Shown here: in pieces, positions 1 through 9,109 of the stretch
Position numbering within the stretch: position 1 is the first letter of the stretch
Layout: the number at the start of each line of letters is the position of its first letter
IMG/VR virus record: IMGVR_UViG_3300035698_022475
Location: 49,459 to 113,458 of that record
Origin: a virus
Length of the DNA stretch: 64,000 nucleotides
Reading direction: 5' to 3' (one strand)
Program-made: the position numbers and the translations under genes
The notes under the pieces: model-generated
What the model was told of the DNA's origin: nothing
Databases searched by the model: none
Seen by the model: only the letters and a program-made list of their open reading frames with translations

Positions 1-999
1 TCCATGCAAAATAACCAGTGCAGTCGGTGCGCCTCCGCCGCCAGAACCAACCGCGTCGAGGAAGTAGTCTGGGTCGCCGAACATCGCGCTCGGCTGATAA
101 ATACTCACAACGGAGAACCCGGCCGTGGCGTCCATCTTGATAACGGTCTTGGTAGGTGCCGTACTACCCGGGTTCATCTGGAACCTACAGCCGTTGCCTA
201 CAAAAAATGAGTTCTCGAAAATCTCTAAGCCGTAGTCGCCGCCTGCAATTATAGCTGCTCCGGCAAGACACATGCACGAAAGATCGGGAAGGGGTTTCAG
301 CCTAAGTCCTGTACGCCCCGAGCCGTCGCCTCCCATGCCTCCGTCTCCGGTAAGGAACAAGCCGCCGCCCTCGTTGAGCATGTAGTTCCCGCTATCGTAT
401 GCGTCTATAGAACTGGTGTCTAACAGGACAAATGGCTCACGAGGCTCGGCCGGGGGTCCGCCATTTGCGTCTCCAATAATTCGCAAGGCCCACGACCCAA
501 CTCCATCCGACACCAGACGAACACCGCGAATGACGGTCACGCCTAATGCTGGTTCAGGGTCCCCGGCGGTTCCAGTGACAGTAAGCACATCGCCAGAACC
601 AGGACGAATCACGGCTCCCACAGGCGAGTCTATGCAGATATAGTCAGGCATCACGACGTTCTCGGCATACGCAGCTTGCTCAAGACTAAGTGTGGCTGGT
701 CCCCCAATAGTCGCCACGATGTAGTCCACCGCGCCCTGGATAGTTCGGAACGGTTGTGCCGCCGTGCCTGTCTGTGGCGTGTCCGTATCCGTACGACTCC
801 CGTCAACGTGTATGCGCGTGCTTCCCATTAGGGAACCGCTGATGATCGCCCCCACAGGATTTCCCCCACCCATAGCGATGTTGTGGTGATAAGGAATCAG
901 GGCGTGGGTAGGGTTCGACGAGATATGACTCGCAAGATTGGCCTCGGGAATAATCTCCCCGCACGCCAAACAGAAAACAGATCGGTTCATTCCTGACAT
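1..999 (-). CDS. Tail-fibre-like beta-helix protein, partial (C-terminus outside window)
   Basis: The frame is open for 333 codons from an ATG at 999 to the window edge with no stop, so the C-terminus is missing. A GGAG site lies a few bases upstream. The first 30 residues hold Cys-x2-Cys followed by spaced histidines, a possible small zinc-binding element. About residues 64-85 carry the IHVDGS...PFRTIQ pattern typical of right-handed parallel beta-helix (pectate-lyase-like) phage fibres. The rest is rich in Gly, Asp, Thr and short beta-type segments. It follows another beta-helix gene at the end of the tail module, so a receptor-binding fibre or tailspike is inferred. An enzymatic (depolymerase) role cannot be judged. 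Confidence 0.75.
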   Translation of the reverse strand, partial: MSGMNRSVFCLACGEIIPEANLASHISSNPTHALIPYHHNIAMGGGNPVGAIISGSLMGSTRIHVDGSRTDTDTPQTGTAAQPFRTIQGAVDYIVATIGGPATLSLEQAAYAENVVMPDYICIDSPVGAVIRPGSGDVLTVTGTAGDPEPALGVTVIRGVRLVSDGVGSWALRIIGDANGGPPAEPREPFVLLDTSSIDAYDSGNYMLNEGGGLFLTGDGGMGGDGSGRTGLRLKPLPDLSCMCLAGAAIIAGGDYGLEIFENSFFVGNGCRFQMNPGSTAPTKTVIKMDATAGFSVVSIYQPSAMFGDPDYFLDAVGSGGGGAPTALVILHG

Positions 1000-1008
1000 T
1001 GTCGTCTC

Positions 1009-3018
1009 CTACTGGTACCGCACGATGCGGAGAGAAAGCCCTGGGACTCCTATTGAAATGGGAAAAACTCCTCCGAAGAAGCCCTTAATCCAAACCTTCA
1101 CTTCGATGTAGTCGTTAGCCAAAAACGGAATATGATACATCTCTGCATCCGCATTAGCACTAACCCCAGCTCCCGGAAAACCAGGAACACAGTTCACGTA
1201 TATCACCTGGTTTGGTGAAACCCCTCCGTTAACATGGAACCCTACTGCCACAACTGCGTCGAACAGGATTTGTTCGTTGGCAACTTGAATAAGCGCACTA
1301 ACGCTGTAATTACCATCGCGCAGAATACAGATACGTTCAGGACGAAGGCGGTCTGGGCCAAAATCAGTATCTTGGACCCCCCAATTCCACGAGGGAACTA
1401 AATATTCATTGGCCGGGATAAACGGCCCCTCAGGGTCATTTACAAGATCCACCGCCACATCATTCATGACATGGCACTGTGACTCCCCCTCCCGCACTAC
1501 TACATCAGCCGACGAAGTTACGTTATCCACTATAAACGCGTTCAGCCCCAAGTCCGTATCGAGCATGGACCGATAGCTCACCTTGTCGAAGGTGGGTCCA
1601 AACGGCTCCCCGAGAGAGCCTGTCGCGCCGTCCCATCCGAAAATGTAGCCCAGGTATGGACCTCCTCCAGCTTGGAACTCACAGTCCCGGAAGACCGGAC
1701 CCTTGTCGTCATTGGAGTCACGGCAGCCAATATATCCTCCCGGAGAAGGATTACGCATACCGTCAAAGGCTTTATTGATAACGGAGAACACACACTGATC
1801 CACGCTCTGGAAAACACACGAGGAAAAAACTCCGATACCAAAACGTGTTTCCCGCGCATAGATAGAGATGCTATTTTTCTCATCAGGTACAAGAGGTTCC
1901 TCTACGGAGCCGACCATCGTATTCCACGTAGGATCCACTTCCATACCCCCGAACACACAGCGATCCGTGTAGAGGCTCAAACTGCCTGTGGCATCAAGGG
2001 GTACTGCACCTCCGCTTGCGTTATTCAAGAGGGAAGATACTGATGCCATGTCCAAGTGAAGGCGTTGTCCTCCACTCCAAGGTCCTGACCCCGGGAACGC
2101 ATTCACGACAGTGATTCCACCTTCAAGACGGAAAGAGGGGCCGTAGGACTCAGGAATAATACTTGGAGAATAATCGAGAGCACGCCACCCTGTGCCTTCT
2201 CCGTTTACGAATAGCTCCGGCGGATACTGCGCAGGACTGAGCCCCACAGCCGCCCAGGCTCCCGGGTTGATGTCCCAGCGAAGCTGGTCTGCAATGATAA
2301 CGTCTCTTCCAGAAAAAGTAACCTTACGGCGGTGCGGTACCCGGATAACCGCGCTCATCGAAGTGTAGTAACCTGGCGCAATGATGAACTCATACGGTGT
2401 GAGGAACTCCGCAGGGTCCACAGTGGGACCGATAGTGCTTGCCGCATACGCTATCGTCGCATAAGGCTTCTCGTGACTTCCCGTACCGGTAACGTCGCTC
2501 CCGTTCAACTGATCGACATGGATGCGACCCCACCCTGTGGGTGTAACTACTCCGCCGCCAATCACGCTATCTACCCACTTGAGGTAGGCGTCGATCTTGG
2601 ATTCCCATCCACGGTAAGCGGGGTCATCCACGGAGTTGTCGAAGATGGTCTCTTCCAACGCCGGGAGAGCGAGACCGCTCACTGCCAAGCGAATGCCCAT
2701 GTACAGTACCAGCACGTCCTCTGTGAGCATTCCTGCATCCACCGTCAGGCGAATGAGACAGCCTCCGGCGTGCCCAAACGTAGCTGCTCCAATCCAGGGA
2801 GTTCCAGGCACAGGAGTAGTAATGACAACCGGAGGTCCTGGAACCATGGACTCCTGGGGCTGTGTGAGTACTTCCCAGTCGTACGTGGAGTGAGTCACAT
2901 CCTGCGCAGTGAAGTCCACATTGATACCAGCTTGAATATCCTGGGTTGCCTTCCCGAAAACACCTACTACGGGCGGCATCGCTCCCGGTTGGTCCATTTT
3001 GAAAAGCGCGGTCATCAC
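1009..3018 (-). CDS. Tail fibre / structural protein with parallel beta-helix domain (669 aa)
   Basis: Around residues 170-200 the sequence IHVDQLNGSDVTGTGS followed by KPYATIAYA is the classic entry motif of right-handed beta-helix proteins. It is shared with the neighbouring partial gene, so the two are likely paralogous fibre proteins. The N-terminal ~150 residues (starting MMTALFKMDQPG) would form the virion-attachment part. The C-terminus has short beta-rich repeats ending in a compact domain, as trimeric fibres often do. It lies downstream of the putative tape measure and baseplate genes. I infer a host-recognition role; no catalytic residues are recognisable. Confidence 0.75.
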   Translation of the reverse strand: MMTALFKMDQPGAMPPVVGVFGKATQDIQAGINVDFTAQDVTHSTYDWEVLTQPQESMVPGPPVVITTPVPGTPWIGAATFGHAGGCLIRLTVDAGMLTEDVLVLYMGIRLAVSGLALPALEETIFDNSVDDPAYRGWESKIDAYLKWVDSVIGGGVVTPTGWGRIHVDQLNGSDVTGTGSHEKPYATIAYAASTIGPTVDPAEFLTPYEFIIAPGYYTSMSAVIRVPHRRKVTFSGRDVIIADQLRWDINPGAWAAVGLSPAQYPPELFVNGEGTGWRALDYSPSIIPESYGPSFRLEGGITVVNAFPGSGPWSGGQRLHLDMASVSSLLNNASGGAVPLDATGSLSLYTDRCVFGGMEVDPTWNTMVGSVEEPLVPDEKNSISIYARETRFGIGVFSSCVFQSVDQCVFSVINKAFDGMRNPSPGGYIGCRDSNDDKGPVFRDCEFQAGGGPYLGYIFGWDGATGSLGEPFGPTFDKVSYRSMLDTDLGLNAFIVDNVTSSADVVVREGESQCHVMNDVAVDLVNDPEGPFIPANEYLVPSWNWGVQDTDFGPDRLRPERICILRDGNYSVSALIQVANEQILFDAVVAVGFHVNGGVSPNQVIYVNCVPGFPGAGVSANADAEMYHIPFLANDYIEVKVWIKGFFGGVFPISIGVPGLSLRIVRYQ

Positions 3019-3034
3019 TTACTCCTTAGCGGAA

Positions 3035-4138
3035 CTAGGGGGTTTCCCCGTTGATATAGTTATCGATCATCTCGGCGGTATCCATACTATCGTAGCCTGA
3101 CTCTTGTGCCGCGGCATAAGCCCACGAATCCGGATCTGCGAGGTAGTCATTAATGTCTACAGGATCGTCTTCAAATTGTTGTGCAGCACTCCCATCAACC
3201 GGATCCCCCGGGCCGCTTGAAGGGGGAGCAGTATCCGATGCCGCGGGCCCTGTAGACCCTGTCTCATTTGTGGGGGTTTCTGCTTGTGCAGTCTCTCCTA
3301 CGTCGCCCTCTGAAACCTCCTCGGGGATATAGGTGCCATTCTGAATCTCGTACATTTTGCGCCGCTGGTCTTGGAGCTGCTTTGCCAAATCGGCATCTGT
3401 CCTACTGAGATCATAAGGGCCATTTGAGTTAAAAGTACTGATGACTCCCTTCTTCACCAAAAAGTTAAAAGAGAAAGCCGCATACGTTTCTTGTCCTGCA
3501 ATGAGGCGCCAATTCAAATTGGTCATGGCGCCAAAAAAAGTAAAAGAATCATAGCGAAGCTGTAGTGCGAGCCCCCGCGACGCTAGTTGCGTACCTCGCC
3601 CCAGGTACTGAAATACTCTGTAGAGGTTTACAAGCCAATTGTCCTGATACGTATTCATCACCGTACCGGTATACGTAAACACAGGAGCTTGTTGTCCGAA
3701 GAAAAACGCTACATAGTTGTCAGACAACACCTCGGAAACCTGCATCTTCTCCTCATAACGGTGGTCTGCCGTATGGAGAAGAAAATCTAAATACCCCAGA
3801 CCTGCCTCGTTTTTACCGTAACCAACGAGGGCATCTACAACACTACCAACACCTCCGTCCGGGTCCCCTCCCTTGGCTCCTTTTATTGCGCTTTTGCGTA
3901 CCTTGTTAAATTGCGCCTTGGTATTGACGTTGATGTACATCCGCGCCATCGTGTCAAGGTACTCATGATTGCGGCCAGGAAGCCAACGCTCATACTGCGC
4001 AGTGCTCTGGCTATGAGCCGCAAGCACACCTCGAGCCTTGGGGTCTCGCCCACTCAACTTATTGAAATATTCAAAACTATCTGCCGTAGCACCCCCGAAA
4101 GGGTTTTTGGAGGGGTCACGCTCTGAGTACTCAACCAT
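3035..4138 (-). CDS. Putative tail/baseplate structural protein (367 aa)
   Basis: Residues 1-270 look like a folded domain, with a conserved-looking aromatic stretch around residues 150-230 (TYQDNWLVNLYRVF, then RYDSFTFFGAMTNL). I associate this with phage virion structural proteins of the distal tail, but cannot name a family. Residues about 280-330 are a low-complexity Glu/Thr/Ser/Pro/Gly linker, followed by an acidic C-terminal tail. The gene sits between the candidate tape measure gene and the fibre genes. That is where tail-tip or baseplate hub proteins are usually encoded. Confidence 0.6.
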   Translation of the reverse strand: MVEYSERDPSKNPFGGATADSFEYFNKLSGRDPKARGVLAAHSQSTAQYERWLPGRNHEYLDTMARMYINVNTKAQFNKVRKSAIKGAKGGDPDGGVGSVVDALVGYGKNEAGLGYLDFLLHTADHRYEEKMQVSEVLSDNYVAFFFGQQAPVFTYTGTVMNTYQDNWLVNLYRVFQYLGRGTQLASRGLALQLRYDSFTFFGAMTNLNWRLIAGQETYAAFSFNFLVKKGVISTFNSNGPYDLSRTDADLAKQLQDQRRKMYEIQNGTYIPEEVSEGDVGETAQAETPTNETGSTGPAASDTAPPSSGPGDPVDGSAAQQFEDDPVDINDYLADPDSWAYAAAQESGYDSMDTAEMIDNYINGETP

Positions 4139-4140
4139 TA

Positions 4141-4350
4141 TTAACGCCTCTTGATTAGCTTCGGCGATGCTTGCAGATTCCGCACAAGAAGATCACCGGT
4201 TTCATACACTACAGTATAGGCGCGGAGGACCAACGGAGGCAAAACCAACCGCGCCACTTTTCCCTCCCGAGCATTCATCAACAGATTCTCGTGCACATAC
4301 CGTAGCAGTGCTTCTCCTCGGGGCGGTATTTTTTTGACTTTCTGATCCAC
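4141..4350 (-). CDS. Small basic protein of the tail module (69 aa)
   Basis: A GTG start with AGGA seven bases upstream gives a 69-residue basic, leucine-rich protein that ends three bases before the next gene's ATG. Nothing in it is recognisable. Tight packing between the candidate tape measure gene and the baseplate-type gene argues that it is real. An overlapping frame at 4202-4408 has no comparable support. Confidence 0.55.
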   Translation of the reverse strand: MDQKVKKIPPRGEALLRYVHENLLMNAREGKVARLVLPPLVLRAYTVVYETGDLLVRNLQASPKLIKRR

Positions 4351-4364
4351 GGTACCGTCCTAAC

Positions 4365-7300
4365 TTAGAGATTATTACTCGCCGCTCTTGCTTCCTCTGC
4401 TTTGGCAAACGCCTGCGCTGCCTTCAAAAGACTGTCAGCGGCTGGTTTGAATTTATTTCGCACAACTTCTCCGAACTCATCCTCTCCTGCCGCGGCTGCT
4501 TTCTTCTCTTGCTTAAGGCGATCTGCTTCCGTGCCGGTTGCCTCATATGCTGACTTCTCCGACAATAACTCTTCAGGAGTAATAGAAATACCGGCCATCA
4601 CATCAGTACTGGCTTCAGCAGTTCCTCCGCCCTTAACGTACTTCAACAAATCCCCTGCCAAAGACTTCTGTTTACCGGTTCCGCTCTTCGACAGTTTCTC
4701 CAAAAACTCCGTAGTAGACTGTGCCGACCCTGACTTCTCCAGGCTTCCTCGTAATGATTCTACAATACCTTCAGCCCCTAGATCCTCGTAGGACTCGAGA
4801 CGTGACTGTAGTCCTTTGCCTGCACCTTCTCCGAGAATACCCGCAACCGTACCTGCCATCGCCCCTGACACCGCACGGCCCTGCACAAGACCCGTCATCT
4901 TACCTATATCCCGAATACCTTGCATTCCTTTAGTGCCTGATTTACGGATGGCTTTCTTTACATCCCCGCTTACGTCAGCCTTGAGCTTCCCTTGCATACG
5001 AGTCATAAACGTAGCGTAATCCGCGTCCTTAACATTACCCGCTGCCTTCTCTTGTTCAAACAGCGCCTCCATATCTGCACTAACATCCGCACCCCCAGCA
5101 ACCGCTGCCATACCTTGCATCTCGATCTTAGAAGTCTTCTGCATAAACTTTTCGAGATCTTCCAGGCCTTCGACATCTCCCCCTTTGTACCAAGAGTTAC
5201 TGAGTCCGAGCTTTCTTTCCACCGCATCAATCTCAGTATCGTAATCCTCCATTCGCGCCTCACGATTATCTTCCCCGGTCTTATTGAGTTCTAAGATCGA
5301 CGCAACCTCAGAATCAGCCTCTACCTCATCAAAGATTTCACTGTCAGCACTCTTCTCTCGGGCCGCATTACTCATATCCCCGAGGAACTTCTGACGAACC
5401 TCAGGATCCATAGCGCGCCACTCCAGCTCAGAAATACCAATAGCAGCCATACCTTGGATAGCTGCCTTCTCGAAGTCTCCGCTTGTGATGCGGTCATTTG
5501 TAAAGGTTCCAGCCCTTGACTGCACCATAGACGAATAGGCTTGAGCTGCCACCGACAAAGCCTGATACCCCTTGCTGCTATCTTTACCCTTGCGCGACGA
5601 CTTGGCCCCTATTTGGGACATCACATCGACTTTTTCTTTGGTAGACGCCTTTGCGCGCTTTTTACCCGCACCAAGCATTCCTACAACTCGCTCACGTTCT
5701 TGTTGCGCAGCAGCCATTACATTCCGTTCTTCGCCCGCCTCTAAGTTAGCGCCTACCATGCCCCCAAACATGAATTGCCCTACAGACTCCCCATACGGAA
5801 GACCTGCAGCAAGACTGAGGACATCTCCTATCCCACCACTCATACCTCCCAGGGCTTCACCCGCACGGGACAGGTCCCTGTTGGATATGTCCGTCGCAAC
5901 TCTGCGCGTCGAGCCTCCAGAGCGGCCTTTTGTAATATTCTCGTAATTTTTGGACAAGAAATCAGCCGCTTTACGTTCTGTTACATCCCGCCCACGGTCC
6001 CGACGCGTGATCATACGGCCCTCTTCCCATGCAGTCTCGTCGTCCATCCACTCACTGACATCGGAAGCTACACCAGAAATTTCTCTACCCGCAGCAGCAA
6101 AGGGGGCCGCGATAGACTCACCAACGCCCTTCACGAAACGGCCAGCACTGGAAGACTTCATCTTATCCCAGAGACCCGGTGCCCGTGCCTTGATGTCCGC
6201 GTACTGCTGACCTCCAAGCTCCTCGAGTCCTCGTTGTGCTTGTTGTTGTTGTGCTTTCCAGTACTCCGGATTCGACCCTTCCAACATCATCTGACGGGCA
6301 ATGTCGGGCCCGTACATGGCCTGCGCTCCAACGGATAGCGCATCAGCGCCCTTCATCCCGAGCATCTTCCCGGTATTCATGGCACCGCGGAAACGCATCA
6401 GGTTCATCTCACCTGGGGTCATAGTCTGTGCCGCCGCGGATGAAATCTCCTTCTGCATCAACCCGAAATTGGCAAGTGCCCCGATTCCGCCTTCCTGTAC
6501 TGCCTGGCCTAGATTCTGAACAGCCCCCATGACCATTCCGCGAGCGCCACCACCCCCGCTGTACTGCTGAGATAGATTCCCAGTGTCGAGTCCCCAATTG
6601 CCGTCTTTATAGCCGCCCACTGAGGCTGCGAAGAGGGGAGTCCCCATGTACGCCGCCTGTGCTTGTGTATTGCGTTGCGCCACCCCATGAACTCCACCCT
6701 GCATGGCGAGCTGCATGGGGGTAAAGGTTCCGGAAGCTACCGCCTGCCGTGCAGACGACATGGCATGCATCCCGTAGCCGAACCCCGCTGCGGGAGACAG
6801 CCCCGCCTGCTGGAACGTCGCAGCACCTGGGAGGCCTCCCTGCGACTGAATACCCCCAATAGAAGTGCCCGCCGCGCGAGCATACGCCTTCATCTGGTAG
6901 GCTGCTGACTCGATCTCAGGCATCTGCATACCCATCCCACGGAGCTGTGCCATCTGGCGGATGACGCTGGTAACATCCGGGTCATTCGTCAACTGCATAA
7001 ACGCACTCACTGTCCGACTGACTTTCTTCAATTGGGACTGAATCTGCGGAACACTCTGCTCCATGTCCATGAGGCCAGATTGCCCCGCCATACTGGTCAT
7101 GCGCGTCAGATCACTCCGATTGAACATTCCCCCAGTCTGTGCTTTGAACTCCTGGCTACCCGCCATCCCGCGAATACCCTGGGCCAGTTCCTGTCCTCCT
7201 TGCGGACTCAGGCCGCGTCCCATAGGATGCAAATCGGGTCCTGACATCACCCAGTTCTGAGACATCCGCTGCGCCGAAGCACCCATCTGCCGAGCGTCGA

Positions 7301-8006
7301 TGTTGGGCTGTACAGGAGCCATGGCCATCGTACCCATTCCCTGGGCCGCACCGCTGGCTCCCGCGAGGGCTGCTCCCCCTATCGCTCCCGCAATCGCTCC
7401 TGCGGGCCCAAACCGGCGTCCTGCTCCTGCACCCATGAGGGCTCCAACACCCAGGCCAGCGGCAGTACCGGCCACACGAGGGGCCTGCATAATATTAGAG
7501 TAGAGCTGATCCGCCCGCTGCTCACGTTGCATAGACTTCTGCTCCCAGGCAGTCCTGAACTGTGGCTGCGGCATCTGGGGAGTAAACGGAGTAGAAAACT
7601 GGGGCATCGTAGGCATCGGAGCCATCGGCGCAAAGGCTGCCGGCGCCGTAGGTGGCCGGAATATTCCTGTCTCTGGCGGCGTCATCATCATCGGAGATGG
7701 GAGCATAGCCGGAGCACCCCCCTGCTGGAGGGACTTCTGAAGCATAGACGCCACGTACGGATTCATGGACTGTGACTGCTGTATCTGGCTGAGTTGCGCT
7801 TGAAACTGTTGTCCAAAACCCGCCGCCTGTGCCGCAGGAGAACCCGCCATGTTCATCTGAGTAGCAATAGAGAGTTGCTGCGCAGCCTGGTTGGACATAT
7901 TTAGGGCGGTCTCAGCAGGAGAAGGAGTACGCATTGAAGGAACAGGAGACCCTCCCGGCCAGAGCCCCATGTTCATCTGCATCGAATTGTACTTACTGTC
8001 GGCCAT
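4365..8006 (-). CDS. Probable tail tape measure protein (1213 aa)
   Basis: This is the longest gene in the window. The N-terminal ~170 residues are rich in Met, Gln, Pro and Ala. A glycine-zipper hydrophobic stretch at about 180-230 (GVGALMGAGAGRRFGPAGA and onward) could insert into membrane. The rest is predicted mostly helical, with Gly/Ala-rich and charged coiled stretches. Length, composition and a membrane-active glycine-rich segment fit tape measure proteins. So does its place directly after a two-frame assembly-chaperone pair and before baseplate and fibre genes. The alternative is another large internal virion protein; no lytic domain is visible. Confidence 0.65.
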   Translation of the reverse strand: MADSKYNSMQMNMGLWPGGSPVPSMRTPSPAETALNMSNQAAQQLSIATQMNMAGSPAAQAAGFGQQFQAQLSQIQQSQSMNPYVASMLQKSLQQGGAPAMLPSPMMMTPPETGIFRPPTAPAAFAPMAPMPTMPQFSTPFTPQMPQPQFRTAWEQKSMQREQRADQLYSNIMQAPRVAGTAAGLGVGALMGAGAGRRFGPAGAIAGAIGGAALAGASGAAQGMGTMAMAPVQPNIDARQMGASAQRMSQNWVMSGPDLHPMGRGLSPQGGQELAQGIRGMAGSQEFKAQTGGMFNRSDLTRMTSMAGQSGLMDMEQSVPQIQSQLKKVSRTVSAFMQLTNDPDVTSVIRQMAQLRGMGMQMPEIESAAYQMKAYARAAGTSIGGIQSQGGLPGAATFQQAGLSPAAGFGYGMHAMSSARQAVASGTFTPMQLAMQGGVHGVAQRNTQAQAAYMGTPLFAASVGGYKDGNWGLDTGNLSQQYSGGGGARGMVMGAVQNLGQAVQEGGIGALANFGLMQKEISSAAAQTMTPGEMNLMRFRGAMNTGKMLGMKGADALSVGAQAMYGPDIARQMMLEGSNPEYWKAQQQQAQRGLEELGGQQYADIKARAPGLWDKMKSSSAGRFVKGVGESIAAPFAAAGREISGVASDVSEWMDDETAWEEGRMITRRDRGRDVTERKAADFLSKNYENITKGRSGGSTRRVATDISNRDLSRAGEALGGMSGGIGDVLSLAAGLPYGESVGQFMFGGMVGANLEAGEERNVMAAAQQERERVVGMLGAGKKRAKASTKEKVDVMSQIGAKSSRKGKDSSKGYQALSVAAQAYSSMVQSRAGTFTNDRITSGDFEKAAIQGMAAIGISELEWRAMDPEVRQKFLGDMSNAAREKSADSEIFDEVEADSEVASILELNKTGEDNREARMEDYDTEIDAVERKLGLSNSWYKGGDVEGLEDLEKFMQKTSKIEMQGMAAVAGGADVSADMEALFEQEKAAGNVKDADYATFMTRMQGKLKADVSGDVKKAIRKSGTKGMQGIRDIGKMTGLVQGRAVSGAMAGTVAGILGEGAGKGLQSRLESYEDLGAEGIVESLRGSLEKSGSAQSTTEFLEKLSKSGTGKQKSLAGDLLKYVKGGGTAEASTDVMAGISITPEELLSEKSAYEATGTEADRLKQEKKAAAAGEDEFGEVVRNKFKPAADSLLKAAQAFAKAEEARAASNNL

Positions 8007-8343
8007 CCTCGTCCTTATCTTTGACTGTCATAGCCTCCAGACGCTGCATCAACTTGTCTCTTTCAAATTCTTCCTCTAGTCGACTCTTCAGGCGACGCGC
8101 GTCTACCGATTCATACCTGAAATTATACCGTAGCTGGTAAAGTTCTTCCCTATACTTCTCAAGGAGATGATGCAAAGTAGCGTCAGGAATCCCCAGCCCC
8201 ATAGCAATCAAGCGGGCAAAGAGGGCCACTGATGAGTATTTCTCGTTCTTATCCCGAATGATCGCTTCGGTCAAAATTCGCTCTTGAAAAGAGCCGGGAG
8301 CGGGAAGCGGTGCCCCCCGCAACAGAGCGAAGGACCTCGTCAA
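7993..8343 (-). CDS. Tail assembly chaperone, second frame (T-like extension, 116 aa)
   Basis: This frame has no ATG. The only in-frame start near its beginning is TTG at 8343 with GGGAG five bases upstream. It lies -1 relative to the preceding 220-aa gene, stays open back to that gene's stop codon, and overlaps the tape measure start by 14 nt. The product is mainly helical and charged toward its end. In many tailed phages the protein before the tape measure is extended by -1 frameshifting (G/GT arrangement). I think this is the extension domain, with independent TTG initiation as the alternative. Confidence 0.6.
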   Translation of the reverse strand: MTRSFALLRGAPLPAPGSFQERILTEAIIRDKNEKYSSVALFARLIAMGLGIPDATLHHLLEKYREELYQLRYNFRYESVDARRLKSRLEEEFERDKLMQRLEAMTVKDKDEDGRQ

Positions 8344-8354
8344 ACCTACTCCCG

Positions 8355-8367
8355 TATTTAAAAATCC
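8355..8367 (-). other. Candidate -1 ribosomal frameshift site
   Basis: On the minus strand the first frame ends GAT TTT TAA inside the run GGATTTTTAAATAC. A tRNA-Phe on TTT can slip back one base and still read TTT while the stop codon occupies the A site. Decoding would then continue TTA AAT ACG GGA GTA GGT into the downstream frame. It is not a textbook X-XXY-YYZ heptamer, so this is a proposal from position and frame. Confidence 0.45.
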
Positions 8368-9020
8368 TGGGGAGCCCCCTCAGCAAACACTGAGCCCATT
8401 TTGAGATCAAACCGATACACCAGCTCCATGAGCTTCGCCATGACAATGGCTGGACGCGCCATCACAAACGACAGACGCTGCTTGAACGCGGCTTCCGTTT
8501 TTTGGTCAGTATCGACAGGAAAATCGAAAACGTTGTCGCCATACTTACTCAGAGAAGCCGCAACGTTGTATCGCGCAACAAGATCCTGAACACTCATGTT
8601 GTAGGTCGGATTCTCGACCTCCAAGTGCTGCTGTGCGCGGAGAGTATCACTGTAAGTCCTCGTGCGCAGCTTCACCGGCAGGGGACCAATCATGTATGAC
8701 TCCTCGTAATAGTCATTCACCAGGATCTTCTCCATGATGGCCCGGGCACTCGCCAGATCAAGACCCACCTCTTCGAGGCCCGTCACATAGGCGGTCTCTC
8801 GCTCTTCAGCAGTCAGCGGTCTGATCTCTTTACCCTTATCGGCCTCTCCCTGAAGTTCTGCTTCCAGTTCTTCGAGCTGCTTTTTGAGGTCTACGGGAGC
8901 AGTACCCTCAGTCAGAGGAACCTCTACGGGTTTCTGCTTCTCGCGGGGTTGGCGGGGCTCATTAGGTCCAGAAGGACCCAGGAATTGTCCTGGGATAGGG
9001 GTCGGTGTTTTATCGTCCAT
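8358..9020 (-). CDS. Tail assembly chaperone, first frame (G-like, 220 aa)
   Basis: The N-terminus is proline- and glutamine-rich and disordered (about residues 1-45), followed by a short coiled stretch. A helical and beta domain at about 70-215 ends in conserved-looking helices (ARPAIVMAKLMELVYRF). No enzyme motif is seen. Its position immediately before a frame-overlapping partner and the tape measure gene fits a chaperone that coats the tape measure during tail assembly. It is the first gene of the minus-strand tail block, whose start lies 89 bp from a divergent plus-strand gene. Confidence 0.6.
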   Translation of the reverse strand: MDDKTPTPIPGQFLGPSGPNEPRQPREKQKPVEVPLTEGTAPVDLKKQLEELEAELQGEADKGKEIRPLTAEERETAYVTGLEEVGLDLASARAIMEKILVNDYYEESYMIGPLPVKLRTRTYSDTLRAQQHLEVENPTYNMSVQDLVARYNVAASLSKYGDNVFDFPVDTDQKTEAAFKQRLSFVMARPAIVMAKLMELVYRFDLKMGSVFAEGAPQDF

Positions 9021-9069
9021 CGGTATCTCCTTGTTTACAGGCCTTAACGCCGACTATACACAAAAAGTC

Positions 9070-9078
9070 TGGTATAAG
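9070..9078 (+). promoter_or_regulatory. Extended -10 promoter for the plus-strand replication/repair block
   Basis: TGG followed by TATAAG matches the extended -10 pattern (TGnTATAAT) 31 bp before the uracil-DNA glycosylase start. No clear -35 box is present. The same TGGTA(T/C)A core recurs upstream of several other transcription units in this window. Confidence 0.55.
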
Positions 9079-9109
9079 AAAGCAGCTAAACCCCGTGTGA
9101 GGTTATAAA

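Noticed and set aside
5541-7775. Plus-strand frames antisense to the tape measure gene
   Set aside because: They mirror the codon structure of a long, well-supported minus-strand gene and lack start signals; shadow frames.
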